NCBI GenBank assembly: GCA_964629645.1 | Contig: CAZVSU010000022.1 | Span: 1-32,906, forward strand | Direction: 5' to 3' | Length of the DNA: 32,906 nucleotides | Source: JAAKFL01 sp964629645 | GTDB taxonomy: Bacteria > Chlamydiota > Chlamydiia > Chlamydiales > SLFE01 | Part shown: positions 8,360-17,083 of the stretch, one piece after another | How positions within the stretch are numbered: the stretch's first letter is position 1 | How the letters are laid out: each line of letters starts with the position of its first letter | The notes under the pieces: generated by a model | Told to the model about the DNA's origin: nothing | Database searches by the model: none | Seen by the model: only the letters and a program-made list of their open reading frames with translations | Made by a program: the position numbers and the translations under genes

Positions 8360-8388
8360 TTGAAGCGAATCTCCGATTCCTTTATAGA
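8360..8388 (+). promoter_or_regulatory. Sigma70/sigma66-type promoter for the coiled-coil gene
   Basis: TTGAAG and TATAGA separated by exactly 17 bp lie between the divergent ispG start and the ATG at 8423. Predicted transcription start near 8395 leaves a ~28-nt leader with an AAGGAT ribosome-binding site, supporting the 8423 start over the longer open frame. Confidence 0.6.
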
Positions 8389-8422
8389 AGATGTAAAACA
8401 AAATTTATTTAAGGATCACATC

Positions 8423-11400
8423 ATGAAGCCGTCGAACACCAAAAAAAGAACGCCCTTACTCATAAGCCTCGCTGTTGGAACGGTCGCTTTTTCCCTATTT
8501 TTCGTTTTGATGAACCACAAGCCGGCCCATCAGGAGGACCAGCCGAAATCCCACGCCATAGAATGGCGCCGCGGAGAAGAAGAGATCGCAGCTCGCGCCG
8601 CAGACCATCGTCCTGAAGTTCTCGAGTGGAAGCGGCGCCATCCCCGCAAGCTCGAGAGGCGGCAGGAAGATCACAACAGCACTGTCGCCTATCTCGAGCA
8701 TCAAATTGATGCTCTCAGCGCCGAGCTTAAAGAAAATGAAAGGCAAATGCAGCATATCAAAGAACAACACGCGCGTCAGCTGAAGAGGCTGCAGGACGCA
8801 CTGGATGACAAAGTCTCCGCATTGTCATCGAGGGAACAAGAAGCCAGCCGCCTTCAACTGGATCTGCTCAATATTCAGAATCAAAAAGAAGATCTTGAAA
8901 TGAGAAAGCAGGCCCTTGAAGAAGAGAAGGCCACTCAAGAAAAGCATCTTGCCGAAGCTTACGAGTCTCAAACCAAAATGGAGGCGATCGTTCAAGGACT
9001 GCGGCAAAAAGTTTATGAAGAGAACCAAAGTGTTTGGGAGGTGAGCAGCAAGCTCAAAACAAAAGCCGAGCGTCTTGCCCAAAAAGATGAAGAATTAAGA
9101 TCTTTAAGCGAACGTCTCAATCTCCTGACTGTTCAAAACATCGAAATCGACGAACATTTCAAGCAGTTTCAGGAAGAGACGGAGAACAAAATCGCCGAGC
9201 TGACAAAAGAATTAGATCGGGCCCAAACCGAAAAGCTCTTCGTGGAGCAGTCATTGAACGCAAAAGAGGAGGAAATTGAAAAAACTCGAGAAGAGATCGC
9301 CTCCCTGAAAGAACAAGAAGCAAGGCGAGGCGAAGAGATCAGGCTGAAGCTAACGGCTGAAGAAGACAAAGTCGCAGAACTCAAAAAAGACAATCAAAAA
9401 CTGATGCAGGAGCACCAAGCGCTCGTTCAGCAAACGGAAAAGAGCCGCAGCGCTGTCGAAAGCCTGTCCGAGGAGATCGAGAGGCTTAAGGGCCAGAAAG
9501 CAAGACAAACAGAGATCTTGCACGAGCTTCAAGATTCAAGGCAAAAAGAAGTGGCCGACCTCAATCAAAAATTATTGGACAGCCAATCAGAAACTGAACG
9601 TCTGGCTGCCCTAACAGAAGCCCTCGAAAAAGAACACCAAATGAACGCGGCTTACCGGCAACAACTCGAAGAGGAAAAAAAGGCGCTGCAAGAAGGCCTC
9701 GATCAACTCAGCGAACAATGGATAAAAGAGTCCATAGGGCATCAGTCCCACCTTGCCGAACACAAAGAGCTGGTGACAGAAAAAGACCATGAAATTGACC
9801 GCCTCGCCCAACAGATCGAGACATTAGGCGAGCAGCTTAACAGAGACAAAGCTGAGCGGCAGACGCTTATTGCAAACCTTGGCACTCTTGAAGATGACAA
9901 AAAAACTCTTTTAGACGAGCTGAAGAGTTTTCAAGACGATGCGATCCGGTTCAACAAACAGTTCGCACAACTTTCGGAACAAAAAAACAGTTCGGACCAA
10001 AAGGTGCTCGAGCTTCAGGAACTGAAGAAGCAAGACAACCTCAGCCTTAACAGGGCCCGCATCGAAAATCAAAAGCTCGCAAAAGATTTTGAGCAAGCCA
10101 AAAAGCAGCTCGTCCAACTCGAAAAAGAGTTTGCTGAACTTACCGATAAAGCGAGAGAGGAAGAAGAAAATTCCGCTGAGGCAAGAAAGGCAGCAGAAGA
10201 GCAGATCGCGCACATCACAGAAGACCTCCAAAAGTATAGAGAGAATAAATCGGAACTCGAAAATCGCCTCAATAAGAGCCTGGCTGAACAAAGCGCTCTC
10301 GATGAAAAATACACCGTGATCAGTGAAGAACTCGCCCTTCTCACTGAAACAAATCGGCAGCAAGCAGAAACCCTTGAACGTATGGCCTCCGAAAAAAAAG
10401 AGAGTCTCGCTAGGCTCAAGGAAAGCCTTCACGAAAACGAACACCTGAGTGCCCATCTCGCCCGCGCATTGGAAGAGCATGACGGCCGTCTACGCGAGCT
10501 CAACGCCCTTCAGGACGCGCTCGACCAAATGGCTTTTCAATACAAACAGCTCGAAGACGCAAGACAGCAGGAATTGATCGAAACCGACCATATCCAAGAC
10601 CAACTTGCAACCCTTCAAGATCAAAGAGACAAGCAAAATGAGATCCTCGATCGGCTTCAGGAGCGGATTCGTGAGAAAGAAGAGGAAAGCGAGGCTCAAA
10701 AGCAAGAGCTCGCCAGGATGAAGCAAGCGGAGCAGGAGCAAAGCCGCGAAATCGAACGGCTCGTCCAGTCTATGGACACGATGCAAGCCGCCACCAATGA
10801 GACAAAGGAAAAGCTAAGCCGTGAAGAAGCAGAATCACGAGAGCTTCGCGAGCAAATGAGCGCTCTTCAAGAGCAGGTGGCAGCCCTTAATCAGCAAAAA
10901 GAGACGCAAAACACCCTTTTAGGTCGTCTGCAGGAAGAGCGGGACCAGCTTCAGGAGCGGATTCGCGGTAAAGAAGAGGAAAGCGAGGCGCAAAAGCAAG
11001 AGCTTGCCAAAATGAGGCAATCAGAGCAGGAACAGGACCGCGAAATCGAAAGGCTCGTTCAGTCTATGGACGCCATCCAAGCTGCCTACAACGAGACAAA
11101 AGCCGAGCTGAGCCATGAGATTGCAGAATCGAAAGAGCTTCGCGAGCAAACAAGCGCTCTTCAAGAGCAATTGGCAGCACTTAATCAGCAAAAAGAGACG
11201 CAAAACGAGGTGATCAACCGCCTCCGCGAGGAAAGCTTTCTCGCGGCAAATCGTTTTCAAGAGATACAGATAGAGAAAAGAGAACTCAACCAACAACTTA
11301 TGACTCTCGAAAGGGAAAAAGAAGCGCGCGCGTCTGAAGCTGAAGCGCTTCAAGAAAAACTCGTTCTATTGGCAGACAGAGAGAGCCGTTTGCAAGACGA

Positions 11401-11896
11401 GGTCCGCCATCAAGCCTCTGAGCTGCAAATGCGCCAAAACGAAACGGACAGGTTAAAAGAAGACATTGCCTCTCTCAGAACGGCGCATCGAGAGGCGGCG
11501 GATCAAATGAATCAGCGCACCCAGCAACTTCTAACCGAAAGGGACGCACTGCAGCAGGCCAACGAAAGAGAAGAGCGGCGCATTCAAGAACTGTCTGAAC
11601 AGCTCTTTAGTGTCACGGAAAAATACGAAAGCCAACTTGAAAGCAAAGAAGAGATCATATCGCGACTCACCGAACAGCAAAACGAGCAAACATCCAAACT
11701 CAATCTCGCCACTCGATCTCTTCAAGAGGTCGAAAAGGAAATGGGACAGCAAGGGGAAAGACTCAAGCTCAAAGAGCAGGAAGTCGAGTCCCTCAAAGAG
11801 CAAACAGCCGCGCTGAGTGACGAAAAAGCGACCGAAAGGAAAAAGCTCCTGACCATCATTAAGAAGATGAACAGGCAAAAGAAAAACGGAAACTAA
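8423..11896 (+). CDS. Membrane-anchored giant coiled-coil protein
   Basis: A 1157-residue protein. Residues about 9-30 form one hydrophobic segment (LLISLAVGTVAFSLFFVLM) after a short basic stretch, so a signal anchor with the bulk in the periplasm, or a type III substrate with a membrane segment. From about residue 70 to the end it is almost pure heptad-repeat coiled coil, rich in E, Q, K and L, with hardly any proline or cysteine. It contains a tandem duplication of 98 codons (10655-11206). I do not recognise a specific family; such proteins resemble SMC, myosin-tail or TPR/Mlp-type rods only by composition. The frame is open 64 codons further upstream but that part overlaps ispG and the promoter, and lacks a start signal. 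Possible roles (inference): cell-shape scaffold, envelope spacer, or inclusion-directed effector. Confidence 0.8.
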   Translation: MKPSNTKKRTPLLISLAVGTVAFSLFFVLMNHKPAHQEDQPKSHAIEWRRGEEEIAARAADHRPEVLEWKRRHPRKLERRQEDHNSTVAYLEHQIDALSAELKENERQMQHIKEQHARQLKRLQDALDDKVSALSSREQEASRLQLDLLNIQNQKEDLEMRKQALEEEKATQEKHLAEAYESQTKMEAIVQGLRQKVYEENQSVWEVSSKLKTKAERLAQKDEELRSLSERLNLLTVQNIEIDEHFKQFQEETENKIAELTKELDRAQTEKLFVEQSLNAKEEEIEKTREEIASLKEQEARRGEEIRLKLTAEEDKVAELKKDNQKLMQEHQALVQQTEKSRSAVESLSEEIERLKGQKARQTEILHELQDSRQKEVADLNQKLLDSQSETERLAALTEALEKEHQMNAAYRQQLEEEKKALQEGLDQLSEQWIKESIGHQSHLAEHKELVTEKDHEIDRLAQQIETLGEQLNRDKAERQTLIANLGTLEDDKKTLLDELKSFQDDAIRFNKQFAQLSEQKNSSDQKVLELQELKKQDNLSLNRARIENQKLAKDFEQAKKQLVQLEKEFAELTDKAREEEENSAEARKAAEEQIAHITEDLQKYRENKSELENRLNKSLAEQSALDEKYTVISEELALLTETNRQQAETLERMASEKKESLARLKESLHENEHLSAHLARALEEHDGRLRELNALQDALDQMAFQYKQLEDARQQELIETDHIQDQLATLQDQRDKQNEILDRLQERIREKEEESEAQKQELARMKQAEQEQSREIERLVQSMDTMQAATNETKEKLSREEAESRELREQMSALQEQVAALNQQKETQNTLLGRLQEERDQLQERIRGKEEESEAQKQELAKMRQSEQEQDREIERLVQSMDAIQAAYNETKAELSHEIAESKELREQTSALQEQLAALNQQKETQNEVINRLREESFLAANRFQEIQIEKRELNQQLMTLEREKEARASEAEALQEKLVLLADRESRLQDEVRHQASELQMRQNETDRLKEDIASLRTAHREAADQMNQRTQQLLTERDALQQANEREERRIQELSEQLFSVTEKYESQLESKEEIISRLTEQQNEQTSKLNLATRSLQEVEKEMGQQGERLKLKEQEVESLKEQTAALSDEKATERKKLLTIIKKMNRQKKNGN
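10655..11206 (+). repeat. In-frame tandem duplication, 294-bp unit, inside the coiled-coil gene
   Basis: Copy 1 starts at the codons for LQERIREKEEESEAQ (10655) and copy 2 at LQERIRGKEEESEAQ (10949). They align without gaps over about 86 residues with roughly 15-17 substitutions. Unit length is 98 codons, exactly 14 heptads, so the coiled-coil register is kept. A shorter similar block (QLATLQDQRDKQNEILDRLQERI) precedes copy 1. Confidence 0.9.
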
Positions 11897-11943
11897 CCGG
11901 CCGTGTTCCCCTTGATCGGGAAGCGAGTTTTCCCGGCAAATAC

Positions 11944-11996
11944 CCCTTGGCCTCACGAATGAGCTGTGCGAGTCAGCTCTTTTGTGAGGCCAAGGG
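11944..11996. terminator. Strong bidirectional hairpin between convergent genes
   Basis: Thirteen-base perfect arms (CCCTTGGCCTCAC / GTGAGGCCAAGGG) enclose a second 6-bp stem (GAGCTG / CAGCTC). It lies between the 3' ends of the coiled-coil gene (plus) and the aas-like gene (minus). There is no long U-run on either side, so it may act as a transcription barrier or mRNA 3'-end protector. A smaller CGGGAA/TTCCCG hairpin precedes it near 11918-11934. Confidence 0.6.
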
Positions 11997-12019
11997 TTGG
12001 CGGCGCTGCGAACAAAGAC

Positions 12020-14239
12020 TTAATGAATGCTTTGTTTCGCCCGCGCTTTCAAGGCTCTCAAGTCGAGCTTGCCGCTGCCTAAAACGGGCAGCCCGTCAAC
12101 TTTTAAGAAATAATCCTGCTTCGGAATAAAAAGATTCGGCAACCCTTGTTCAGGAAGCTTTCTCACAATGTCTTTAATGCGGTTTTCATCGTAGGTATGC
12201 AAAACGACGAGTTTTTCTCCCTTTCGCCGATCGGGTAGAGACGTCACGGCAAAGACGAGAGGATCCACCCCCGCAGCAACGTGGAGCGCCTCTTCAATTC
12301 GGCAATGGGGCACCATCTCGCCGCCGATTTTACTGAAGCGGCTTAAACGATCTGTCACGACGACATACCCATCTTGATTCAAGATGCCGATATCACCGGT
12401 GATGTACCAGCCCTCGCAAAAGGCCTCTTCAGTTAAGTCGGGACGATTTAAGTACCCGTTCATGACATTGGGTCCTTTGACCAAAATCATCCCTGGAATT
12501 TCATGCGGCAGCTCTTCGCGGGTATCGGGGTCGACGACTTTGACCATAACTCCAGGGAGCGGGGGGCCGACAGTTCCGGGCTCGTACCCGCAAGGAAACT
12601 CCCCTTTTTTCCGGCAATCCAGCATGTTCGTCGATATCACTGGGCTGCACTCAGAGGTCCCGTACCCTTCTATCGGTATGATGTTATATTTTTCTTCAAA
12701 AGATTCCGCAAGAAGGCGCGGCATCCGCTCGGCCCCTGTTAAAACGCATTTCACCGATCGAAGTTTTTTCGGCGCGATTTTTTTCATGTATCCCCTCAAA
12801 AAAGTAGGGGTGCTGATGAGGATTGTGACTTTGTATCGTTCGATCAGATCGCCTATAGCTCCGTAATCGAGCGGATTGGGATGGAGCTTAAGCTCCAGAT
12901 CGTAATTTAAGCCGAGCCAAAGAAGCATGAACCCAAATGAATGGAAGAAGGGTAAAATAGCCATCGTCTTTTCCCTTCCCGTGCTCGTCAAAATCACCTG
13001 CGAGATGGCGTCGGCGTTTGATCCGACGTTAAAATGGGTCAGATTGACCCCCTTGGGCTCTCCCGTAGACCCGCTCGTAAAAATGACTGAAAGAGGATCA
13101 TCGATACCGATTTTTTTCTTGGCGCCGCACGCTTTTTCCAGCCGGCGTATGGGGGTAAAAAGGGCCATCATCAGCGCTTTAAGACGCTCTTTTGAAGAGA
13201 TCGTCGGTTTGATGTCTTCGAGGTAGAGGACTTTAATCTCGTCGGGAAATTCGAGCTTCAGCTTACTCAAAAACTGACGGCTTGAAATCACCACGTGAAT
13301 GTCTGCTTGCTTGATCGCAGACAAGATGGGATTGATCCCGGTCGAGAAGTTGAGATTCACCACTCCCCTCCCCGACAAGGTCACGGCGAGGTTGGCCAAA
13401 ACCGAGGCGACTGACTGAGGAAGCATGACGCCGACGTAGTGATCGCCCGCCCATTGGTGATTGAGCTTGCGAGCGAGGGCAATTCCCCCGGTAAGGGTTT
13501 TCAAATAATTGAGCTTTCCCGACTTTTCATCTTCTATAATCGAACGAAAGGGGCGGGATCTTACGTTTTTGATGAACCCGTGATGAACAGGTTTAGCGAT
13601 TTTCTTTCTTCCCATCCAGGCGTCGTAGCCGAGCGCTTGGATCTGTGTGATGATCTCATGAGCTGCGACCCGGCTGTCGCAGGGAGGGGCGAAGCAGATC
13701 GTCACTGGATGGGGAAACTGCTTCAAGACAACGCGCCCAAATCGTTCGTCAAAAAGGCCTCCCCATATGTTGTCCAAATAAGCGGCCACAACAGGAACAG
13801 GATTTCCTTTCACGATCAATTCGTAGCACCGCCTGAAGGAAAGCATCATCGCAGTGTTGTTGGCATTTTCCTCAGGATAGAGACAGACGAGCTCGCCCTG
13901 ATTCAAGAGCTCGCCTGCCACACGCAGTTCTTTGACCATCTGTCCGGGTTGTTCCGTCGTCGAGACAGGAACTGTTGAAAGAAAGTGCATGAAAGGCTTG
14001 ATCCACCACCGCCTGTAATAATGTTTCGGAACGAGGAAATGGATATCGCGACGATTCTTTGCCTGTAAAAAGAACATATCGATCAGCGAGAGTCTGTTGG
14101 TGCAAATGAGTGCCGCTCCTTTTTTGGGGAGATTTTTTTTCCCCTTAATTCGGAAGCGGTAGAGTGTCAGAGATAAGATCCAAAAAAGGATTTTAAAAAA
14201 GAGTTTGAATTTTCGCGGATTCTTCTTTTCTTGGCTCAT
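12020..14239 (-). CDS. Aas-like fused acyltransferase / acyl-ACP (acyl-CoA) synthetase
   Basis: A 739-residue two-domain protein like E. coli Aas, which re-acylates lysophospholipids with fatty acids activated on ACP. Residues 1-210 are PlsC-like with one N-terminal hydrophobic segment. However, the NHx4D motif reads NRLSLID (48-54), Arg replacing the catalytic His, and the FPEGTR-type motif reads YPEENANN (121-128). Residues 220-739 are an intact adenylate-forming enzyme: SGSTGEPKG at 389-397, a GYGTSE motif, YITGDIG, DRLSRFSKIGGEM, and the C-terminal catalytic lysine in LGSGKLDLRAL. I infer an active fatty acid:ACP/CoA ligase with a probably inactive or altered acyltransferase half. This would fit scavenging of host fatty acids, known in Chlamydia. 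No clear ribosome-binding site before the ATG. Convergent with the coiled-coil gene. Confidence 0.88.
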   Translation of the reverse strand: MSQEKKNPRKFKLFFKILFWILSLTLYRFRIKGKKNLPKKGAALICTNRLSLIDMFFLQAKNRRDIHFLVPKHYYRRWWIKPFMHFLSTVPVSTTEQPGQMVKELRVAGELLNQGELVCLYPEENANNTAMMLSFRRCYELIVKGNPVPVVAAYLDNIWGGLFDERFGRVVLKQFPHPVTICFAPPCDSRVAAHEIITQIQALGYDAWMGRKKIAKPVHHGFIKNVRSRPFRSIIEDEKSGKLNYLKTLTGGIALARKLNHQWAGDHYVGVMLPQSVASVLANLAVTLSGRGVVNLNFSTGINPILSAIKQADIHVVISSRQFLSKLKLEFPDEIKVLYLEDIKPTISSKERLKALMMALFTPIRRLEKACGAKKKIGIDDPLSVIFTSGSTGEPKGVNLTHFNVGSNADAISQVILTSTGREKTMAILPFFHSFGFMLLWLGLNYDLELKLHPNPLDYGAIGDLIERYKVTILISTPTFLRGYMKKIAPKKLRSVKCVLTGAERMPRLLAESFEEKYNIIPIEGYGTSECSPVISTNMLDCRKKGEFPCGYEPGTVGPPLPGVMVKVVDPDTREELPHEIPGMILVKGPNVMNGYLNRPDLTEEAFCEGWYITGDIGILNQDGYVVVTDRLSRFSKIGGEMVPHCRIEEALHVAAGVDPLVFAVTSLPDRRKGEKLVVLHTYDENRIKDIVRKLPEQGLPNLFIPKQDYFLKVDGLPVLGSGKLDLRALKARAKQSIH

Positions 14240-14631
14240 AGGCAGTCGTCTTTATTTCATTGAATTTCAATTGTTATTATCCACAGGTCGGCGTTAAATG
14301 GGAAGATAGGCTCTGAAACAAACTGGTTTGGCGTGGAATGATTGCTTCAAATCTCTGGAAAGAGCAATTTTAAATCGCTTATGTCCAAGGAATATCTCAT
14401 CGCGATGACAGCCCGATCCCCATCTCTTGTTCTAGAGAGACTCCGTTGTTATACCAAAAAAAGCCATTGATTCAAAACACTTTGTCCGTTAGTTTGTCGA
14501 CAAAGAACTCGGCTTCCACACGCTGCTTTTTTCGTTCTGCCCGTTTGCTGTCACGTTGGGAGGCAAACAGCCAAAACGTCCGTCGCAACGACGCAAGCGG
14601 GGGTGACCTAAAGACTTAAAATCATATTATT
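14240..14631. other. 392-bp divergent intergenic region
   Basis: Separates the aas-like gene (minus) from the first MOMP-like gene (plus). No gene-like frame or tRNA is seen. It contains a perfect palindrome TTTGTCGACAAA (14493-14504) with another CTTTGTC copy 7 nt before it, a GTTTGC...GCAAAC stem near 14541-14573, and a candidate plus-strand promoter at 14427-14455. This would give the MOMP-like mRNA a long (~170 nt) leader, as seen for ompA in Chlamydia. Confidence 0.4.
14427..14455 (+). promoter_or_regulatory. Candidate promoter upstream of MOMP-like gene 1
   Basis: TTGTTC and TATACC spaced by 17 bp. The match is moderate and the leader would be long; no nearer convincing promoter was found. 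Confidence 0.3.
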
Positions 14632-15714
14632 ATGAAAAATCTTTTTTTTGCGATTCTGTGTGTTTGCCACCTTTACTCCTCTTCCTTACTCGCTGAAGGC
14701 CTCTTTTTTAACGAATGCTGCGGTCGTCAACCCTGTTCCTATATATCGTGGAGGGGAGACGCCTGCCGGCCCACCTACGATCTTTCCGCCGACTCCCTCT
14801 TTTGGCAAAACCATGTTGACGGTCTCGAATTTGCCAGCGCAGGAGGACTCGCCGCCTCTGCTGATGAAGACGTCGAGCAAGGGCATATTCTCGAGACCGG
14901 CTGCCGCTCGAAGCCGGGATTTCGAATCGGCCTCAAAGTCAACCTCTGCCAGGCGTGTTGGGATGCTTTTGGCCAGTATACGTTTTTGAATTATGACGAC
15001 GTCACTGCCGCCGAAGATCCTGCTGCCTTAGGCTCGTCATCAATCCGCCCTCTTCTCTGGACCTTTGGTACGGAGGCTGGAGAAAACCTTTCTTTAGCAA
15101 AAGGCGCGTGGCGAAGCCAAATCAACACCTTCGATTTTGGGATCGGCGCCACCATACAGCTCGATTCCTGCTTTGCACTCCGCCCTCATCTCGGCCTCAA
15201 AGCCACCTGGCAAAAGCTCAAATACCATGTGACTTACCAAACAAGGCTCTCGACAACACAGACAACACAAGACGACATTTGCTTCACAACTGATTTCAAC
15301 GGCCTCGGCATCCGCAGCGGCATGGACACTGAGTGGACGATTTGCAGAAATCTCAGCTTTGTCGGAAGCTTCGCCCTCTCAGCCGTTTACTCGGATCTCA
15401 ATACAAATCGAAGAGATGAACATATCAATAATATCTTGTCGAGCTCCTCCCCTCGGTTCAAAAACGTCCACATCAATGTCGAACACTGCACTCTTGTCCC
15501 GGTGACCGAACTCTTCTTTGCCCTGCGATGGGAGATCCCGATGATGAACGGCTACGATTACACCGCCGTGCTCGGCTGGGAAAACCAGATGTGGTGGAAT
15601 ATGACGCAGTTTGTGCTGGTCTCAGGCGAAAACGATCCGGGTCGCTACGACTTTGGCGTCTCCGGAAATATCGCCTATCAGGGTCTTGTCGCCCGGCTCG
15701 GCGTTGCGTTTTAG
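14632..15714 (+). CDS. Cysteine-rich MOMP-like outer-membrane protein 1
   Basis: A 360-residue secreted barrel candidate. The N-terminus (MKNLFFAILCVCHLYSSSLLAEG) is a signal peptide with cleavage likely after LLA. The mature protein starts with a cysteine cluster (NECCGRQPC, GDACRP), then alternating amphipathic strands. It ends in ARLGVAF with the terminal Phe typical of BAM-inserted barrels. The DSLFWQNHVDGLEFA segment and repeated C-x-D/C-F motifs are shared with the next gene, showing a tandem paralogue pair. Cysteine richness suits the disulfide cross-linked outer-membrane complex of Chlamydiae. I assign it to the MOMP-like family expanded in Waddlia and Simkania on overall resemblance, not identity. 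No Shine-Dalgarno sequence is obvious before the ATG. Confidence 0.78.
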   Translation: MKNLFFAILCVCHLYSSSLLAEGLFFNECCGRQPCSYISWRGDACRPTYDLSADSLFWQNHVDGLEFASAGGLAASADEDVEQGHILETGCRSKPGFRIGLKVNLCQACWDAFGQYTFLNYDDVTAAEDPAALGSSSIRPLLWTFGTEAGENLSLAKGAWRSQINTFDFGIGATIQLDSCFALRPHLGLKATWQKLKYHVTYQTRLSTTQTTQDDICFTTDFNGLGIRSGMDTEWTICRNLSFVGSFALSAVYSDLNTNRRDEHINNILSSSSPRFKNVHINVEHCTLVPVTELFFALRWEIPMMNGYDYTAVLGWENQMWWNMTQFVLVSGENDPGRYDFGVSGNIAYQGLVARLGVAF

Positions 15715-15763
15715 AAGAAAAGAACACAAGATGTCCGTCGAATGTCTCCCCCTCAATTCTTTC

Positions 15764-15792
15764 TTGTGAATTTCGCGGCAATCTTTTAAAGT
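15764..15792 (+). promoter_or_regulatory. Promoter upstream of MOMP-like gene 2
   Basis: TTGTGA and TAAAGT separated by 17 bp, ending 42 nt before the ATG at 15835, which has a GAGGAT ribosome-binding site. The second paralogue may therefore be transcribed independently of the first. Confidence 0.45.
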
Positions 15793-15834
15793 AACTGCCG
15801 TATGTCCCTTTTATGAACTGAACGAGGATGATTT

Positions 15835-16941
15835 ATGACAAAACGACACTATTTATGGCTCCAATCAACCGCTCTTCTTTTGCTGACCTCGCTTTCCACT
15901 CTTTCCGCTCAATGCGACCGGGGCTGTCAGTACGACCCCTACTTCGAAGATCCTTGCAGGCCCGACCCGCGGCTGATCGAAATGAACCACTACGACTACG
16001 AGCTCTATGCCGATTTCCTCTGGTGGCAAACATCTATGGATGGGCAGGAATTTGCCACTCTCGGAGGCAGCAGCGGGTTTCCGGAACTGGACGCTCCTGA
16101 ACAAGGATGCGTACTGGCACCGAAGCCTCACTTCGAACCCGGTTTTCGCGTTGGCCTAAGCTTTAAGCCGAGCCCTTGCTGCGATTGGAGTATCTTTGGA
16201 CAGTACACCTACCTTTACTCGAATGTCTCCACTTCAGCCAGTGTGGCTTTTCCCGTCGCAGGCCTCCGGCCGACCATCAAAGTCTTGGGCCTCGAGGACT
16301 TGCCGGACATCACAAAAGCCACCGGGGATTTTCAAATTCACTATAACGTGATGGATCTTGGATTCGGGAAAGTGTTTTGCATTGACGACTGCTTCGACTT
16401 GCGCCCGTTTCTCGGGATCAAAGCAGCGTGGCAGGAACTCAATTTCGACGTCACCTATCTCAATATGGAAAATACGGCGACCACCTCCCGCACCGTTGCC
16501 CGCTTTACAACTGATTTTCAAGGCGTCGGCCTGCGCGGCGGCTTCAATGCGGCGTGGCGTTTTTCCCATTGCTTTGCCATCGAAGGGCAGATGGCCCTCA
16601 GCGGCGTTTACTCTGATTTTTGCCCTTCGAGGGTCGACATCTACACGGACAACATACTCGCGACCGAACAAACGCATGCAGTGAACGTCAACCTGAAACG
16701 AGACGCCTGCGTCTTGATCCCTGTTGTGGAGCTTTTATTTGGCGTTAAATTTGTCCAGCATGTTTGCGGATGCTACGATGTGACGGCTTTTGCCGGATGG
16801 GAAAACCAGGTGTGGATGGACTTCAACCGCAATCTTTACGCCCAACCGAATGCATCGCTTCAAGGAAACGGCGTTGAATTCGGGCCCCACGGCAACTTGA
16901 TTTTCCAAGGATTGACAGCGCGCCTTGCGATAGCCTTTTAG
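15835..16941 (+). CDS. Cysteine-rich MOMP-like outer-membrane protein 2
   Basis: A 368-residue paralogue of the preceding gene, 120 nt downstream. Signal peptide to about residue 25 (ALLLLTSLSTLSA). Cysteines occur at the mature N-terminus (QCDRGCQ, DPCRP), mid-protein (SPCCDWS, VFCIDDCFDLRP) and near the end (HVCGCYDV). Strand blocks align with protein 1: ADFLWWQTSMDGQEFA versus ADSLFWQNHVDGLEFA, FGQYTYLYSNVS versus FGQYTFLNYDDV, and AGWENQVWMDFN versus LGWENQMWWNMT. It ends in LAIAF with terminal Phe. Likely a disulfide-linked porin or adhesin of the outer membrane. It has its own promoter and terminator, so it can form a monocistronic unit. Confidence 0.8.
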   Translation: MTKRHYLWLQSTALLLLTSLSTLSAQCDRGCQYDPYFEDPCRPDPRLIEMNHYDYELYADFLWWQTSMDGQEFATLGGSSGFPELDAPEQGCVLAPKPHFEPGFRVGLSFKPSPCCDWSIFGQYTYLYSNVSTSASVAFPVAGLRPTIKVLGLEDLPDITKATGDFQIHYNVMDLGFGKVFCIDDCFDLRPFLGIKAAWQELNFDVTYLNMENTATTSRTVARFTTDFQGVGLRGGFNAAWRFSHCFAIEGQMALSGVYSDFCPSRVDIYTDNILATEQTHAVNVNLKRDACVLIPVVELLFGVKFVQHVCGCYDVTAFAGWENQVWMDFNRNLYAQPNASLQGNGVEFGPHGNLIFQGLTARLAIAF

Positions 16942-16967
16942 GGGACGTCTTCAAATTGACAACACTT

Positions 16968-17004
16968 GAGCCGCCTTCGTTATTGACGATGGCGGCTCTT
17001 TTCT
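16968..17004 (+). terminator. Rho-independent terminator after MOMP-like gene 2
   Basis: GAGCCGCC / GGCGGCTC arms (8 bp, with a further TCGT/ACGA pairing inside) followed by TTTTCT, 27 nt after the stop codon. Confidence 0.85.
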
Positions 17005-17038
17005 GATCTCCCTCTCCTTCTATCTGTTACGCCATTTC

Positions 17039-17066
17039 TTACAGAAATGATAGAATTCTCTATAAG
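17039..17066 (+). promoter_or_regulatory. Promoter of the GH63-SDR-GMC operon
   Basis: TTACAG and TATAAG separated by 16 bp, ending 17 nt before the ATG at 17084, directly after the preceding terminator. Predicted leader is about 10-12 nt with the GAGAGG ribosome-binding site at its very start. Confidence 0.4.
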
Positions 17067-17083
17067 TAAAGTGAGAGGTGGAT

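Noticed and set aside
8231..8422. 64-codon N-terminal extension of the coiled-coil protein
   Set aside because: It overlaps the ispG coding start and the promoter region; the ATG at 8423 has a ribosome-binding site and a promoter just upstream, and starts the membrane anchor.
9911..10480. Long open frame of 189 codons on the minus strand inside the coiled-coil gene
   Set aside because: It is the complement of E/K/Q-rich codons, giving a Phe/Leu-rich translation with no start signal; several similar frames exist along the same gene.
10655..11206. Duplicated block considered as a sequencing or assembly artefact
   Set aside because: The two copies differ at many codons, so they are a genuine old duplication.
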